DNA of 64,000 bases from Actinokineospora baliensis (lineage in GTDB: Bacteria; Actinomycetota; Actinomycetes; Mycobacteriales; Pseudonocardiaceae). The position numbers were made by a program, and so were the translations under genes. Location: positions 3,506,501 to 3,570,500 of the forward strand of contig NZ_JAFBCK010000001.1 of NCBI RefSeq assembly GCF_016907695.1. The letters run 5' to 3'. This document shows positions 7,636 to 15,316 of the stretch, one piece after another. Under the pieces are notes generated by a model, which did not search any database, was not told the origin of the DNA, and saw only the letters and a program-made list of their open reading frames with translations. Each line of letters begins with the position of its first letter. Within the stretch, counting starts at the first letter, position 1.

Positions 7636-9945
7636 ATGACCTCCTCGAGCAACATCCCGGACCACGCTCGCGGCTACGACGGCTTCACCGGTTCCATCGG
7701 CCGGGTCTTCGCCGAGTCGCGGCCCGGGTGGCCAGCCGAGCCGCGCGCGAAGGGCCCCAACATCGTCGTCGTCCTCGTCGACGACCTGGGCTACGCCGAC
7801 ATCGGCCCGTTCGGCGGCGAGATCGCCACCCCGACCCTGGACGCGCTGGCGGCGGGAGGGCTGCGGCTGACCAACTACCACACCACCCCGCTGTGCTCGC
7901 CCTCGCGCGCGGCGCTGCTGACCGGCCTCAACCCGCACCGCGCGGGGTTCGCCTTCCCGGCCAACTCCGACCCCGGCTACCCGGCGTACTCCTTCCAGTT
8001 GCCCGACAACGCCCCGTCGTTGCCCGAGTCGCTGCGCGCCGCCGGGTACGCCACCTTCGCCGTCGGCAAGTGGCACCTCACCCGCGACGCGGCGGGCCAC
8101 GACGCCGCCGACCGGTCGTCGTGGCCGCTGCAGCGCGGCTTCGACCGGTACTTCGGCAGCCTGGAGGGCCTGACCAACCTGCACCACCCGCACCGGCTGA
8201 TCTGGGACAACAGCCCCTACGAGGTCGACGCGGGCGGCGGCTACCCCGAGGGCTACTACCTCACCGACGACCTCACCGACCGCGCGGTGCGCATGATCGA
8301 CACCCTGCGGGCCAGCGACCCGGACAAGCCGTTCTTCCTCTACTTCGCCCACCACGCCATGCACGGCCCGCTGGGCGCGAAGGACACCGACCTGCAGCAC
8401 TACCGCGGCCGCTACGCCGAGGGCTGGGACGTCATCCGGGAGCGGCGCTTCGCCAAGCAGTTGGCCGAGGGCCTGTTCCCGCCGGAGACCGTGCTCGCGC
8501 CCCGCAACGGCGAGCCCGGCCGCGACGTGCGGCCGTGGGACGAGCTCTCGCGGGAGCAGCAGGAGCTGTTCGCCAGGTACATGGAGGTCTACGCGGCGTC
8601 GCTGGACAACGTCGACCAGAGCCTCGGCCGGATCGTGGACACCCTGCGCAAGCACGGCGAGCTGGACAACACGATCATCGTCTTCACCTCCGACAACGGC
8701 GCGACCGCCGAGGGCGGGCCGGAGGGCACCCGCAGCTACTTCAGCCAGTTCGTGCACGTGCCCGGGGTTCCATCCACTTGGGAGCGCGACGTCGAGCGGG
8801 AGCTGGACCTGCTCGGCGGGCCGCGCACGACGATCCACTACCCGCGCGGCTGGGCGCAGGCGTCGAACACCCCGTTCCGGCTGTTCAAGTTCGACACCTA
8901 CGCGGGCGGCGTGCGGACCCCGTTCATCGTGCACTGGCCCGCCGGGCTCGACGCGGGCCTGCGCCACCAGTACGTCTACGTGACCGATGTGGCGCCGACG
9001 CTGCTGGAGCTGGCGGGTGTCGACCGGCTCGGTGACCGCCAAGGCGTTAAGGCCGTCGAGCAGGACGGCGTCAGCGCGGTGCCGGTGCTGCGCGAGGACG
9101 CCGCGTCCGGGCACACGACGCAGTACACCGAGACCGGCGGCAACCGCGGCTACTACGCCGACGGGTGGAAGATCGTCACCCGGCACATCCCCGGGAAGCC
9201 CTTCGACGACAGCGAATGGGAGCTCTACCACGTCGACTCGGACCCGACCGAGACGACCAACGTGGCCGCCGAGCACCCGGAGAAGCTGGCCGAGCTGGCC
9301 GCGGCCTGGGAGCACGCGGCGTGGCACAACACGGTGTTCCCGCTCAACGACCACAGCCCGGCCAACCACCTGCGCCGCCCCGCCGACGCCCGCTTGGAGC
9401 GGCCGGTCACGCTGTACCCGGGGACGCCGCTGCTGGAGCGGTACCGTTCGGCGCAACTGGTGCAGTTCCGGAACTTCACCGCCGAGGCCACTATGGACTC
9501 CGAGCCCGGTGACCGCGGTGTGCTCTTCGCGCACGGCGACCAGGGTGGTGGCTACGTCGTCTACATCGAGGACGGGGCCGCGCACCTGACCTACAACGCC
9601 TACGGTGTCCTGCACCGCAGCGGCCCGGTCCCGCTCGGTGGCGGGACGGTCCGGTTGTCGGCCACCGCACTACCCGACTTCCAGTGGTCCTTCGTGCTGG
9701 AGACCGGGGCGGGCTCCACGACCCTCGGGCCGGTCGCCCAGTTGATCGGCCTGGCCCCGTTCACCGGGATCAGCGTCGGCGCCGACCGCGGCGGCCCGGT
9801 CGACTGGGACCTGCACACCCGCGAGGCCACCTTCCCCTACACCGGAACCCTGCACCACGTCCGCTACGAGCCGGGCGCGCAGGCTGACTACGACCCCAAG
9901 CTCATCGCACGACTCTGGGCGGAGGCCGAACGTGTCTACGACTGA
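7636..9945 (+). CDS. Type I (formylglycine-dependent) sulfatase
   Basis: A 769-residue arylsulfatase-family hydrolase. The metal-binding VLVDDLGYADIG lies at residues 46-57. The modification signature CSPSR is at 87-91, where Cys87 must be oxidised to formylglycine. The HAMHGP and FTSDNGAT motifs complete the active site. There is no signal peptide, so it probably acts in the cytoplasm on imported sulfate esters. After the catalytic domain (to about residue 590) comes a C-terminal beta-rich domain of some 170 residues, as in AtsA-like arylsulfatases. It is embedded between permease and ATPase genes of the same transporter. No formylglycine-generating enzyme gene is visible in the window; it must be supplied from elsewhere. 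Confidence 0.95.
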   Translation: MTSSSNIPDHARGYDGFTGSIGRVFAESRPGWPAEPRAKGPNIVVVLVDDLGYADIGPFGGEIATPTLDALAAGGLRLTNYHTTPLCSPSRAALLTGLNPHRAGFAFPANSDPGYPAYSFQLPDNAPSLPESLRAAGYATFAVGKWHLTRDAAGHDAADRSSWPLQRGFDRYFGSLEGLTNLHHPHRLIWDNSPYEVDAGGGYPEGYYLTDDLTDRAVRMIDTLRASDPDKPFFLYFAHHAMHGPLGAKDTDLQHYRGRYAEGWDVIRERRFAKQLAEGLFPPETVLAPRNGEPGRDVRPWDELSREQQELFARYMEVYAASLDNVDQSLGRIVDTLRKHGELDNTIIVFTSDNGATAEGGPEGTRSYFSQFVHVPGVPSTWERDVERELDLLGGPRTTIHYPRGWAQASNTPFRLFKFDTYAGGVRTPFIVHWPAGLDAGLRHQYVYVTDVAPTLLELAGVDRLGDRQGVKAVEQDGVSAVPVLREDAASGHTTQYTETGGNRGYYADGWKIVTRHIPGKPFDDSEWELYHVDSDPTETTNVAAEHPEKLAELAAAWEHAAWHNTVFPLNDHSPANHLRRPADARLERPVTLYPGTPLLERYRSAQLVQFRNFTAEATMDSEPGDRGVLFAHGDQGGGYVVYIEDGAAHLTYNAYGVLHRSGPVPLGGGTVRLSATALPDFQWSFVLETGAGSTTLGPVAQLIGLAPFTGISVGADRGGPVDWDLHTREATFPYTGTLHHVRYEPGAQADYDPKLIARLWAEAERVYD

Positions 9946-11512
9946 TGTCCTCGCGGTAAGAGGACTTCGGGTCTCCTTCGGCCAGGTGGAGGCGGTGCGC
10001 GGCATCGACTTCACCGTGGCCGGAGGGGAGATCCTGGCGCTGGTGGGGGAATCCGGCTCCGGCAAGTCGGTGACCGCCCGCGCCGTGCTGGGGCTGCTGC
10101 CCGAGACCGCTTCGGTGCGCGGTAGCGCGCGGCTGGGGGACCGGGAACTGGTCGGGGCAGGCGAGGAAGAGCTGCGGCGGGTGCGGGGGCAGCAGGTCGC
10201 GATGGTCTTCCAGGAGCCCGCGACCGCCCTGAACCCGGTGCACACCATCGGTTGGCAGATCGCCGCCGTTCTGCGCGCCCACCAGCCGCTCACCAAAGCG
10301 CAGGCATTGGCCGAGGCCGTCCGGCTGCTCGACCTCGTCGGCATCCCCGATCCCGCGACCAGGGTCCGCCACTACCCGCACCAGCTCTCCGGCGGCCAGA
10401 AGCAGCGCGTGGTGATCGCCATCGCGCTGGCCAACAACCCGCGGCTGATCATCGCCGACGAGCCGACCACGGCGCTGGACGTGACCGTCCAGGCGGAGAT
10501 CCTGTCCCTGCTGCGCGACCTGCGGGACCGCCTGGGGACCGCGATCCTGCTCATCACCCACAACATGGGCGTGGTGGCCGACCTGGCCGACCGGGTCGTC
10601 GTCATGCGGCACGGGGAACTCGTCGAGCAGGCACCTGTCGAGGACCTCTTCGCCCGGCCCGCGCGCGCCTACACCCAGGAGCTCTTGGCCGCCGTGCCCC
10701 GCTTGGGTCACCGCGCTCCCGCGACCGTTGCGGTCGACGGACTCGCATTGCACCTGGACCAGGTCGTGGTGCGCTACAAGGACTTCCTCGCGGTCGACGG
10801 GGTCGACCTGCGTGTCGGTCGGGGTGAGGTCGTCGGCTTGGTGGGGGAGTCGGGCTCGGGCAAGTCCACCATCGGCAAGGTCGCGGCGGGCTTGCTGCGC
10901 CCGTCCTCCGGCTCGGCGACCGTCCTCGACGGCGACCCGGTGGCCGCCCGCCGTGCCATCGGGTTCATCTTTCAGGACCCCGGTGGCTCCCTCAACCCTC
11001 GAATGTCCATAGAGGACTGCATCGGCGAACCCCTGCGCGTCCACAAGGTCGCCCGCGGCAAGGCGTACCGCGACCGCGTGGCGGAGCTCTTGGACTCCGT
11101 GCGTCTGCCCACCTCATACGCCCACCGCCGACCCCGCGAGCTGTCCGGCGGCCAACGCCAACGTGTGGGCATCGCCAGGGCTCTAGCTCTGAACCCCGCG
11201 CTGCTGATCGCCGACGAACCCACCAGCGCGCTCGACGTCTCGGTCCAAGCGGCTGTTCTCGACCTGGTGACCGACCTGCAGCGGACCCTCGGCTTCGCGT
11301 GCCTGTTCATCAGCCACGACCTGGCCGTGGTCGACAACCTGGCCCACCGCGTGACTGTTCTGCACCAGGGCCGAGTGGTCGAGGAGGGACCGCACCACGA
11401 GGTCCTCAGAACCCCGAGCGCGCCTTACACGCGCCGCTTGGTCGCTGCCGTCCCCATCCCCGACCCGGTCGAACAGCGCCGTCGTTCCCGGGAGGCCGCC
11501 CCGGTTCACTAG
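9932..11512 (+). CDS. Double ABC ATP-binding protein (DppD-DppF fusion)
   Basis: A 526-residue protein with two complete nucleotide-binding domains. Each has a Walker A GESGSGKS, the signature LSGGQ (LSGGQKQRV in the first half, LSGGQRQRV in the second), a Walker B ending IIADEPT or LIADEPT, and the switch His (LITHN, FISHD). The C-terminal half carries the oligopeptide-type extension of DppF. GTG start at 9932 lies inside the end of the sulfatase gene. It energises the two permeases encoded upstream. The stop codon shares the sequence CTAG with the stop of the converging surface-protein gene. Confidence 0.93.
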   Translation: MSTTDVLAVRGLRVSFGQVEAVRGIDFTVAGGEILALVGESGSGKSVTARAVLGLLPETASVRGSARLGDRELVGAGEEELRRVRGQQVAMVFQEPATALNPVHTIGWQIAAVLRAHQPLTKAQALAEAVRLLDLVGIPDPATRVRHYPHQLSGGQKQRVVIAIALANNPRLIIADEPTTALDVTVQAEILSLLRDLRDRLGTAILLITHNMGVVADLADRVVVMRHGELVEQAPVEDLFARPARAYTQELLAAVPRLGHRAPATVAVDGLALHLDQVVVRYKDFLAVDGVDLRVGRGEVVGLVGESGSGKSTIGKVAAGLLRPSSGSATVLDGDPVAARRAIGFIFQDPGGSLNPRMSIEDCIGEPLRVHKVARGKAYRDRVAELLDSVRLPTSYAHRRPRELSGGQRQRVGIARALALNPALLIADEPTSALDVSVQAAVLDLVTDLQRTLGFACLFISHDLAVVDNLAHRVTVLHQGRVVEEGPHHEVLRTPSAPYTRRLVAAVPIPDPVEQRRRSREAAPVH

Positions 11513-12339
11513 TTGTGCAGGGCGTAGTGCTGCGACACCTGCGTGGCCGACAGCGCGAAGGGGTAGTACGACACGAACGCCATGTAGTCCCAGAAGTGGG
11601 CCAGGTCCTGGTCGGTGCCGAAGCCGTTGGTGAAGCCGTTGGTGTTCTCGTAGCCGATCCGGAAGTACCCGGTCAGCGCCGAGGGGTGGCCGTTGACCGA
11701 AGCCCGCTGCACCCCGTCGACGTAGAGGATGAGCCCCGACGCCGCGTCGTGCACCCCCACGACGTGGTGCCAGGCGCCGTCGTTGAGCGAGTACGAGGTG
11801 GCGATCTCGTAGTTCGACGTGCCCTTCACCAGGAACGCCACCCGGCCGAGGCTGGTGATGATCAGCAGATTCGTCTTGTTGGTCGACGCGCCGGTCTGCG
11901 TGCTGCCGAAGCCGCAGATCACGCCCTGGCTGTTGACCGTGCGGAACCAGGCCTCCTGGCTGCTGCTGGTGCCGGGGGCGATCGAGATCGTGCCCGGGGT
12001 GGAGACCCAGTGGGTCTGGTCGAGGCGGGCGTACCAGTCGATCGGCCGGGCGCACGGGTAGGGGTTGGCGGCGTTGGAGTTGCGGCCGCCCTGGTAGGTG
12101 CCGTCCGCGCCGGTCGGCGAGGCGTCGTAGGCGATGACGCCGCCCGCGCCCTCGTTGAGCGGGTAGTGCCGGGTGGCGCCGTCGGCGAGGGGGACCTGGG
12201 TGCAGTCGAGGATCGCGGACTTGATCGTGTTGGTGGTGTTGACCACGCGCGCCAGGAAGGCGCTGACGGTCGGGCTGGTGCCCAGCCAGGTGACCAGCAG
12301 CAACACGCCGACGAGCGCGGCGAGTCGGCGTCTGGTCAT
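11509..12339 (-). CDS. LamG-domain surface protein, probable SipW-type substrate
   Basis: A 276-residue exported protein. After a short charged start and one hydrophobic stretch it reads TVSAFLARVVNTTNTIKSA, very like the equivalent segment of the TasA-like protein upstream, suggesting both are cut by the SipW-like peptidase between them. Residues about 75-270 form a LamG/concanavalin-like jelly roll (EAWFRTVN, GAWHHVVGVHDAASG, LILYVDGVQ). No sortase motif. Its ATG overlaps the peptidase stop, so it is the last gene of a three-gene operon. Role inferred as a matrix or surface adhesion component. Confidence 0.8.
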   Translation of the reverse strand: MTRRRLAALVGVLLLVTWLGTSPTVSAFLARVVNTTNTIKSAILDCTQVPLADGATRHYPLNEGAGGVIAYDASPTGADGTYQGGRNSNAANPYPCARPIDWYARLDQTHWVSTPGTISIAPGTSSSQEAWFRTVNSQGVICGFGSTQTGASTNKTNLLIITSLGRVAFLVKGTSNYEIATSYSLNDGAWHHVVGVHDAASGLILYVDGVQRASVNGHPSALTGYFRIGYENTNGFTNGFGTDQDLAHFWDYMAFVSYYPFALSATQVSQHYALHN

Positions 12340-13187
12340 GTCACCACCCTTCGACCCAGCAACAGCGACGCCCCCAAGGGGACGCAGCACAGCCCCAAGC
12401 ACACTGTCCACCACTGCCACCCCATGTGCGCGTCGATCGTGAGCGGCACTTCCCCGGAGGCGTTGGCGATGTGGCTGACCAGGTCGGCGACCTGGCCCGC
12501 GTGCAGGTCGGCGTAGACCCCGTCCGGGTCGGCGACCCGCACCGGCAGGACGCCGGTGCCCACCACGGTCGCCGTCGTCGACCCCTCTTCGCCCAGCGTC
12601 ATCAGCAGGCTGGCGTTGACCAGCGGCCGCAGCACCAGGATCGCCGCGCACAGCACCAGCGGGACCCCGACCAGCCGGGCAGCGGTGCGCCAGCGCGGCG
12701 CCGCCCAGCTGGTCAGCAACCACACCAGCGCGGCACCGGGGACCACGATCGGCAGCGACCGGACCACCCACGCCATGCCCCACCAGCGGGCGACGACCTT
12801 GCCGACCAGCTTGTCGCCCGCCACCGGCCACGGGTCCTCGGCGCCGTTGATGTCGCCCTTGGTGTACACCCGCCCGTCGGCCACGCGCGACACCCGGTGG
12901 GTGTGGATGGGCCCGCCGTCGGGCGGGGTGAACGAGACGATGTCGCCGACGCGGACCTCGGCGAGCTCGACGGGCCTGGTCAGCACCAGCGTGCCGACCG
13001 GGGCCGCCTCGCCCATCGACGGCGTGTCGACCGAGAGCCACCGGCCGCCGGTCACCCACCAGCCGACCGCGAGTGCGATGCCCAGCAGCACCAGGGCGGT
13101 GCTCGCGGCCAACCGGGCCCGGGCGCCCGGGAGCCGGGCGGCGCGGTGCTTGCCACCACGCCGCCCGGCTGCCGGGTCGGTGTTCAT
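12336..13187 (-). CDS. SipW-like type I signal peptidase
   Basis: A 283-residue membrane-bound S26B signal peptidase of the SipW/archaeal class. One helix (about residues 27-45) precedes the catalytic Ser57 in DTPSMG. The catalytic base is His, not Lys, in PIHTHRVSR (about 95-97), with the supporting Asp in KGDINGAED (about 112). Two further membrane segments flank a non-catalytic extracytoplasmic domain in the C-terminal half. It lies between its two likely substrates and is translationally coupled to the downstream one. Confidence 0.88.
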   Translation of the reverse strand: MNTDPAAGRRGGKHRAARLPGARARLAASTALVLLGIALAVGWWVTGGRWLSVDTPSMGEAAPVGTLVLTRPVELAEVRVGDIVSFTPPDGGPIHTHRVSRVADGRVYTKGDINGAEDPWPVAGDKLVGKVVARWWGMAWVVRSLPIVVPGAALVWLLTSWAAPRWRTAARLVGVPLVLCAAILVLRPLVNASLLMTLGEEGSTTATVVGTGVLPVRVADPDGVYADLHAGQVADLVSHIANASGEVPLTIDAHMGWQWWTVCLGLCCVPLGASLLLGRRVVT

Positions 13188-13191
13188 CGGA

Positions 13192-13839
13192 TCAGGAGCT
13201 GAACGTCCAGGTCAGTGCCTGGGACGCGGTCAGGCCCATGTAGCTGTTGCCCAAGCCGGAGGGCAAGCTCACCACAAAGGTGTACGGCTGGGACCCCGCC
13301 GGGGCCAACGCGGTCAGCGAGAGCGGGGTGGTGAACGCGGACAGCAGTCCGTTGTAGATGGTCGGACCGGTCGCCGTGGCCGCGGTGTAGATCTTCAGCG
13401 TCACCTGGGCGCAGAAGTCCGACGCGGGCGTGATGCCGCTGACCGAGCCGGACTGGCTGCAGGTGCCCGGGGTCAGGGTGAAGGTGGCTGGGGTGATGGT
13501 GCCCTGGTTGGACAGGGTGACCGTCTTGGTCGCCGACCCGCCCGGCAGCAGCGTGTTGCCGGTGTACTTGTTGATCGTGGCGCAGTTCGCCGAGTTGGTC
13601 GACGAGCTGTTGCTGGTGCAGGTGTTGCTGCCGTCGGTCTCCTGCATGATCAGCGAGCCGGTGGACACGGTGTCGGTGGTGTTGGTGATGGCCGCGGTGA
13701 ACGCCGAGAGGGTGCCGGTCAGCGACAGGGTGAGCAGCGTGGTGCCGATGAGACCGCCCAGGACCACGATCAGCGCTGTCCTGCGGTCGCGCGCGCGCCT
13801 GCGCGCCGCCCTCGGTGTGGGGCTCGACTGAGCGGTCAT
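13192..13839 (-). CDS. TasA-like SipW-dependent exported protein
   Basis: A 215-residue protein starting at the ATG preceded by GAAAGGG. The basic N-terminus and a hydrophobic helix (about residues 22-45) are followed by GTLSAFTAAITNTTDTVSTG, the form typical of SipW-processed CalY/TasA-like proteins. The mature part is Thr/Ser-rich with four Cys and a beta-sandwich character. TasA homologues form biofilm fibres in Bacillus; in actinomycetes the role is not settled. First gene of the operon with the peptidase four bases downstream. Confidence 0.78.
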   Translation of the reverse strand: MTAQSSPTPRAARRRARDRRTALIVVLGGLIGTTLLTLSLTGTLSAFTAAITNTTDTVSTGSLIMQETDGSNTCTSNSSSTNSANCATINKYTGNTLLPGGSATKTVTLSNQGTITPATFTLTPGTCSQSGSVSGITPASDFCAQVTLKIYTAATATGPTIYNGLLSAFTTPLSLTALAPAGSQPYTFVVSLPSGLGNSYMGLTASQALTWTFSS

Positions 13840-14289
13840 GGCAAACCCTTTCTCGGTCCGGCATGGGTGGTGCCGGCTGGGCGGGGACGCGGTTCTCGCA
13901 CGGGTGCACCACACAGTCCATCGCGGACCGTGGGGCATTCCTTATGCGTTGACACGTACGAGTTTGCTCCGGGTGACGGCGGAGCCCTTCCCGTCCGGGT
14001 GATGTGGACGGTCCAACTCGGACGCTCTGTGGCATTGGCGATGCGGCGACCCCGCTCACTGCCGTCTGGGCAGCCTTGAGCGGGCTATAACTACACGCTG
14101 AGTGTGAAAATCGGCGCAGTGAGCGCGCTTGAGTCGCTGAATCGGGTGAAGTTCGCCGATTTCGCGATGATCGACCGGGTCAGGTTACCTGGGTCACACC
14201 ATGTGGTGGTTCCTGTTGTGCACCCGGTTACTTCACCACCCCTGGGTGGGCGATCCCGGTGTACCTCGGTAGCGGGAGGGGTGCGCAGA
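13840..14289. other. Intergenic region, 450 bp
   Basis: No credible ORF by codon bias on either strand. It should hold the promoter of the reverse-strand TasA-like operon at its left side and the 3' end of the regulator gene transcript at its right. I see no strong hairpin or repeat. Confidence 0.5.
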
Positions 14290-15108
14290 CTACCTCGTGG
14301 CGGCGGGCAGCGGTTCCCCGGTTTCCAGCAGCGTCTTGAGGCTGGACACGATCTCCGGCCACCCCTGGCTCACGCCCGCGACCAACTCGCTGCCCGGCTC
14401 GAACCCGTCGTGGGTCACCGTCAGCCGCACCCGGCCCGCCAGCGCCTCGATGTCGAAGGTCACCTTGGACCGGCGCTGCGCGGCGAGCACCGCGATCTCC
14501 GCCGGGTCGAACCCGTGCGAGTCGCGCCACTCGTCGCTGAGCGTGTGCCAGGTGTAGGACAGCCGGGTCGGCCGGTCGGCGACCAGCACCACCTGCTCGG
14601 GGTCGGTAATCGTCACCCCGTTCTCCCGCCAGCTCATCGGCGCGCCCGCGACCCACTCGGTGGTGAGCTCCACGCCCCAGTACCGGCTGGTGAACGCCGG
14701 CTCGGTCAGCGCCTGCCAGAGCTTCTCCGGTGTGGTGTCGATGTAGGTGGTGTAGACGAACTCGGTGGGGCCTTCGGTGCTGCTCACGGGCTGCTCCAGT
14801 GCTCGTTTCAGGTCGGCGAGCGCGCGCACGCGCCCCCGGTCGTACTGCTTGATCCAGCGGTCGGCGATGGCGTTGACCGGCTCGGCGTTGAGGTGGTGCA
14901 GCTTCTCCCTGCCCCGCCACACGGTGCTGACCAGGTTGGCCGCCGCCAGCACGGCCAGGTGCTTGCTGACCGCCTGCCTGCTCATCGCCACCCCGGCGCA
15001 CAGTTCGCGCAGGCTCAACCCGTCGTGCTCGTTGAGCCGGTCGAGCAGTGCGCGCCGGTGCGGGTCGGCCAGCGCGCGGAACACGTCGTCGACGTCCCCG
15101 GTCTCCAC
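14290..15108 (-). CDS. ArsR-type HTH fused to SRPBCC (AHSA1-like) domain
   Basis: About 272 residues. An N-terminal ArsR winged helix (VFRALADPHRRALLDRL then MSRQAVSKHLAVL) is followed from about residue 108 by an SRPBCC/AHSA1 ligand-binding domain (YIDTTPEKLWQALTEP, GWPEIVSSLKTLLE). This fusion is common in actinomycetes as a self-regulated sensor of small hydrophobic ligands. The start is uncertain: TTG at 15120, GTG at 15114 and GTG at 15108 are in frame; 15108 is preferred because GGGGGTGG precedes it. Autoregulation is indicated by the palindrome placed between the -35 and -10 boxes just upstream. It diverges from the decarboxylase gene. Confidence 0.85.
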   Translation of the reverse strand: METGDVDDVFRALADPHRRALLDRLNEHDGLSLRELCAGVAMSRQAVSKHLAVLAAANLVSTVWRGREKLHHLNAEPVNAIADRWIKQYDRGRVRALADLKRALEQPVSSTEGPTEFVYTTYIDTTPEKLWQALTEPAFTSRYWGVELTTEWVAGAPMSWRENGVTITDPEQVVLVADRPTRLSYTWHTLSDEWRDSHGFDPAEIAVLAAQRRSKVTFDIEALAGRVRLTVTHDGFEPGSELVAGVSQGWPEIVSSLKTLLETGEPLPAATR

Positions 15109-15122
15109 GTCCACCCCCAAAC

Positions 15123-15176
15123 AGGCAACCCGGCGGCTGCATGTTCAGCATAGGCAACTGCTGGGTTGCCTGTAAA
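15123..15176 (-). promoter_or_regulatory. Promoter with embedded palindromic operator
   Basis: Read on the reverse strand: TTTACA (15176-15171), 17-base spacer, CTATGC (15153-15148). The palindrome AGGCAAC-6 nt-GTTGCCT (15152-15158 and 15165-15171) fills the spacer. A third half-site AGGCAAC lies at 15123-15129 and, with GTTGCCT at 15165-15171, makes a longer 11-bp inverted repeat. This is the arrangement expected for ArsR-type autorepression. Confidence 0.65.
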
Positions 15177-15316
15177 CCCCGGCCGGGTGGCCACCGGACC
15201 CGGGCGGGTGGTCTCGCCCGCGCGCCGTTCAGTCCGCCCGCCCGCTCCGGTAGGCCGGGGTGGTGGCGCCGACCGCCCGATCGGCACCGAACCCGAGGAA
15301 CGAGGGAAGGACCGCC

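Noticed and set aside
7630..9615. 661-codon reverse ORF opposite the sulfatase
   Set aside because: Pure antisense shadow, rich in Val-Gly-Arg-His with no motif; the sulfatase has all catalytic signatures.
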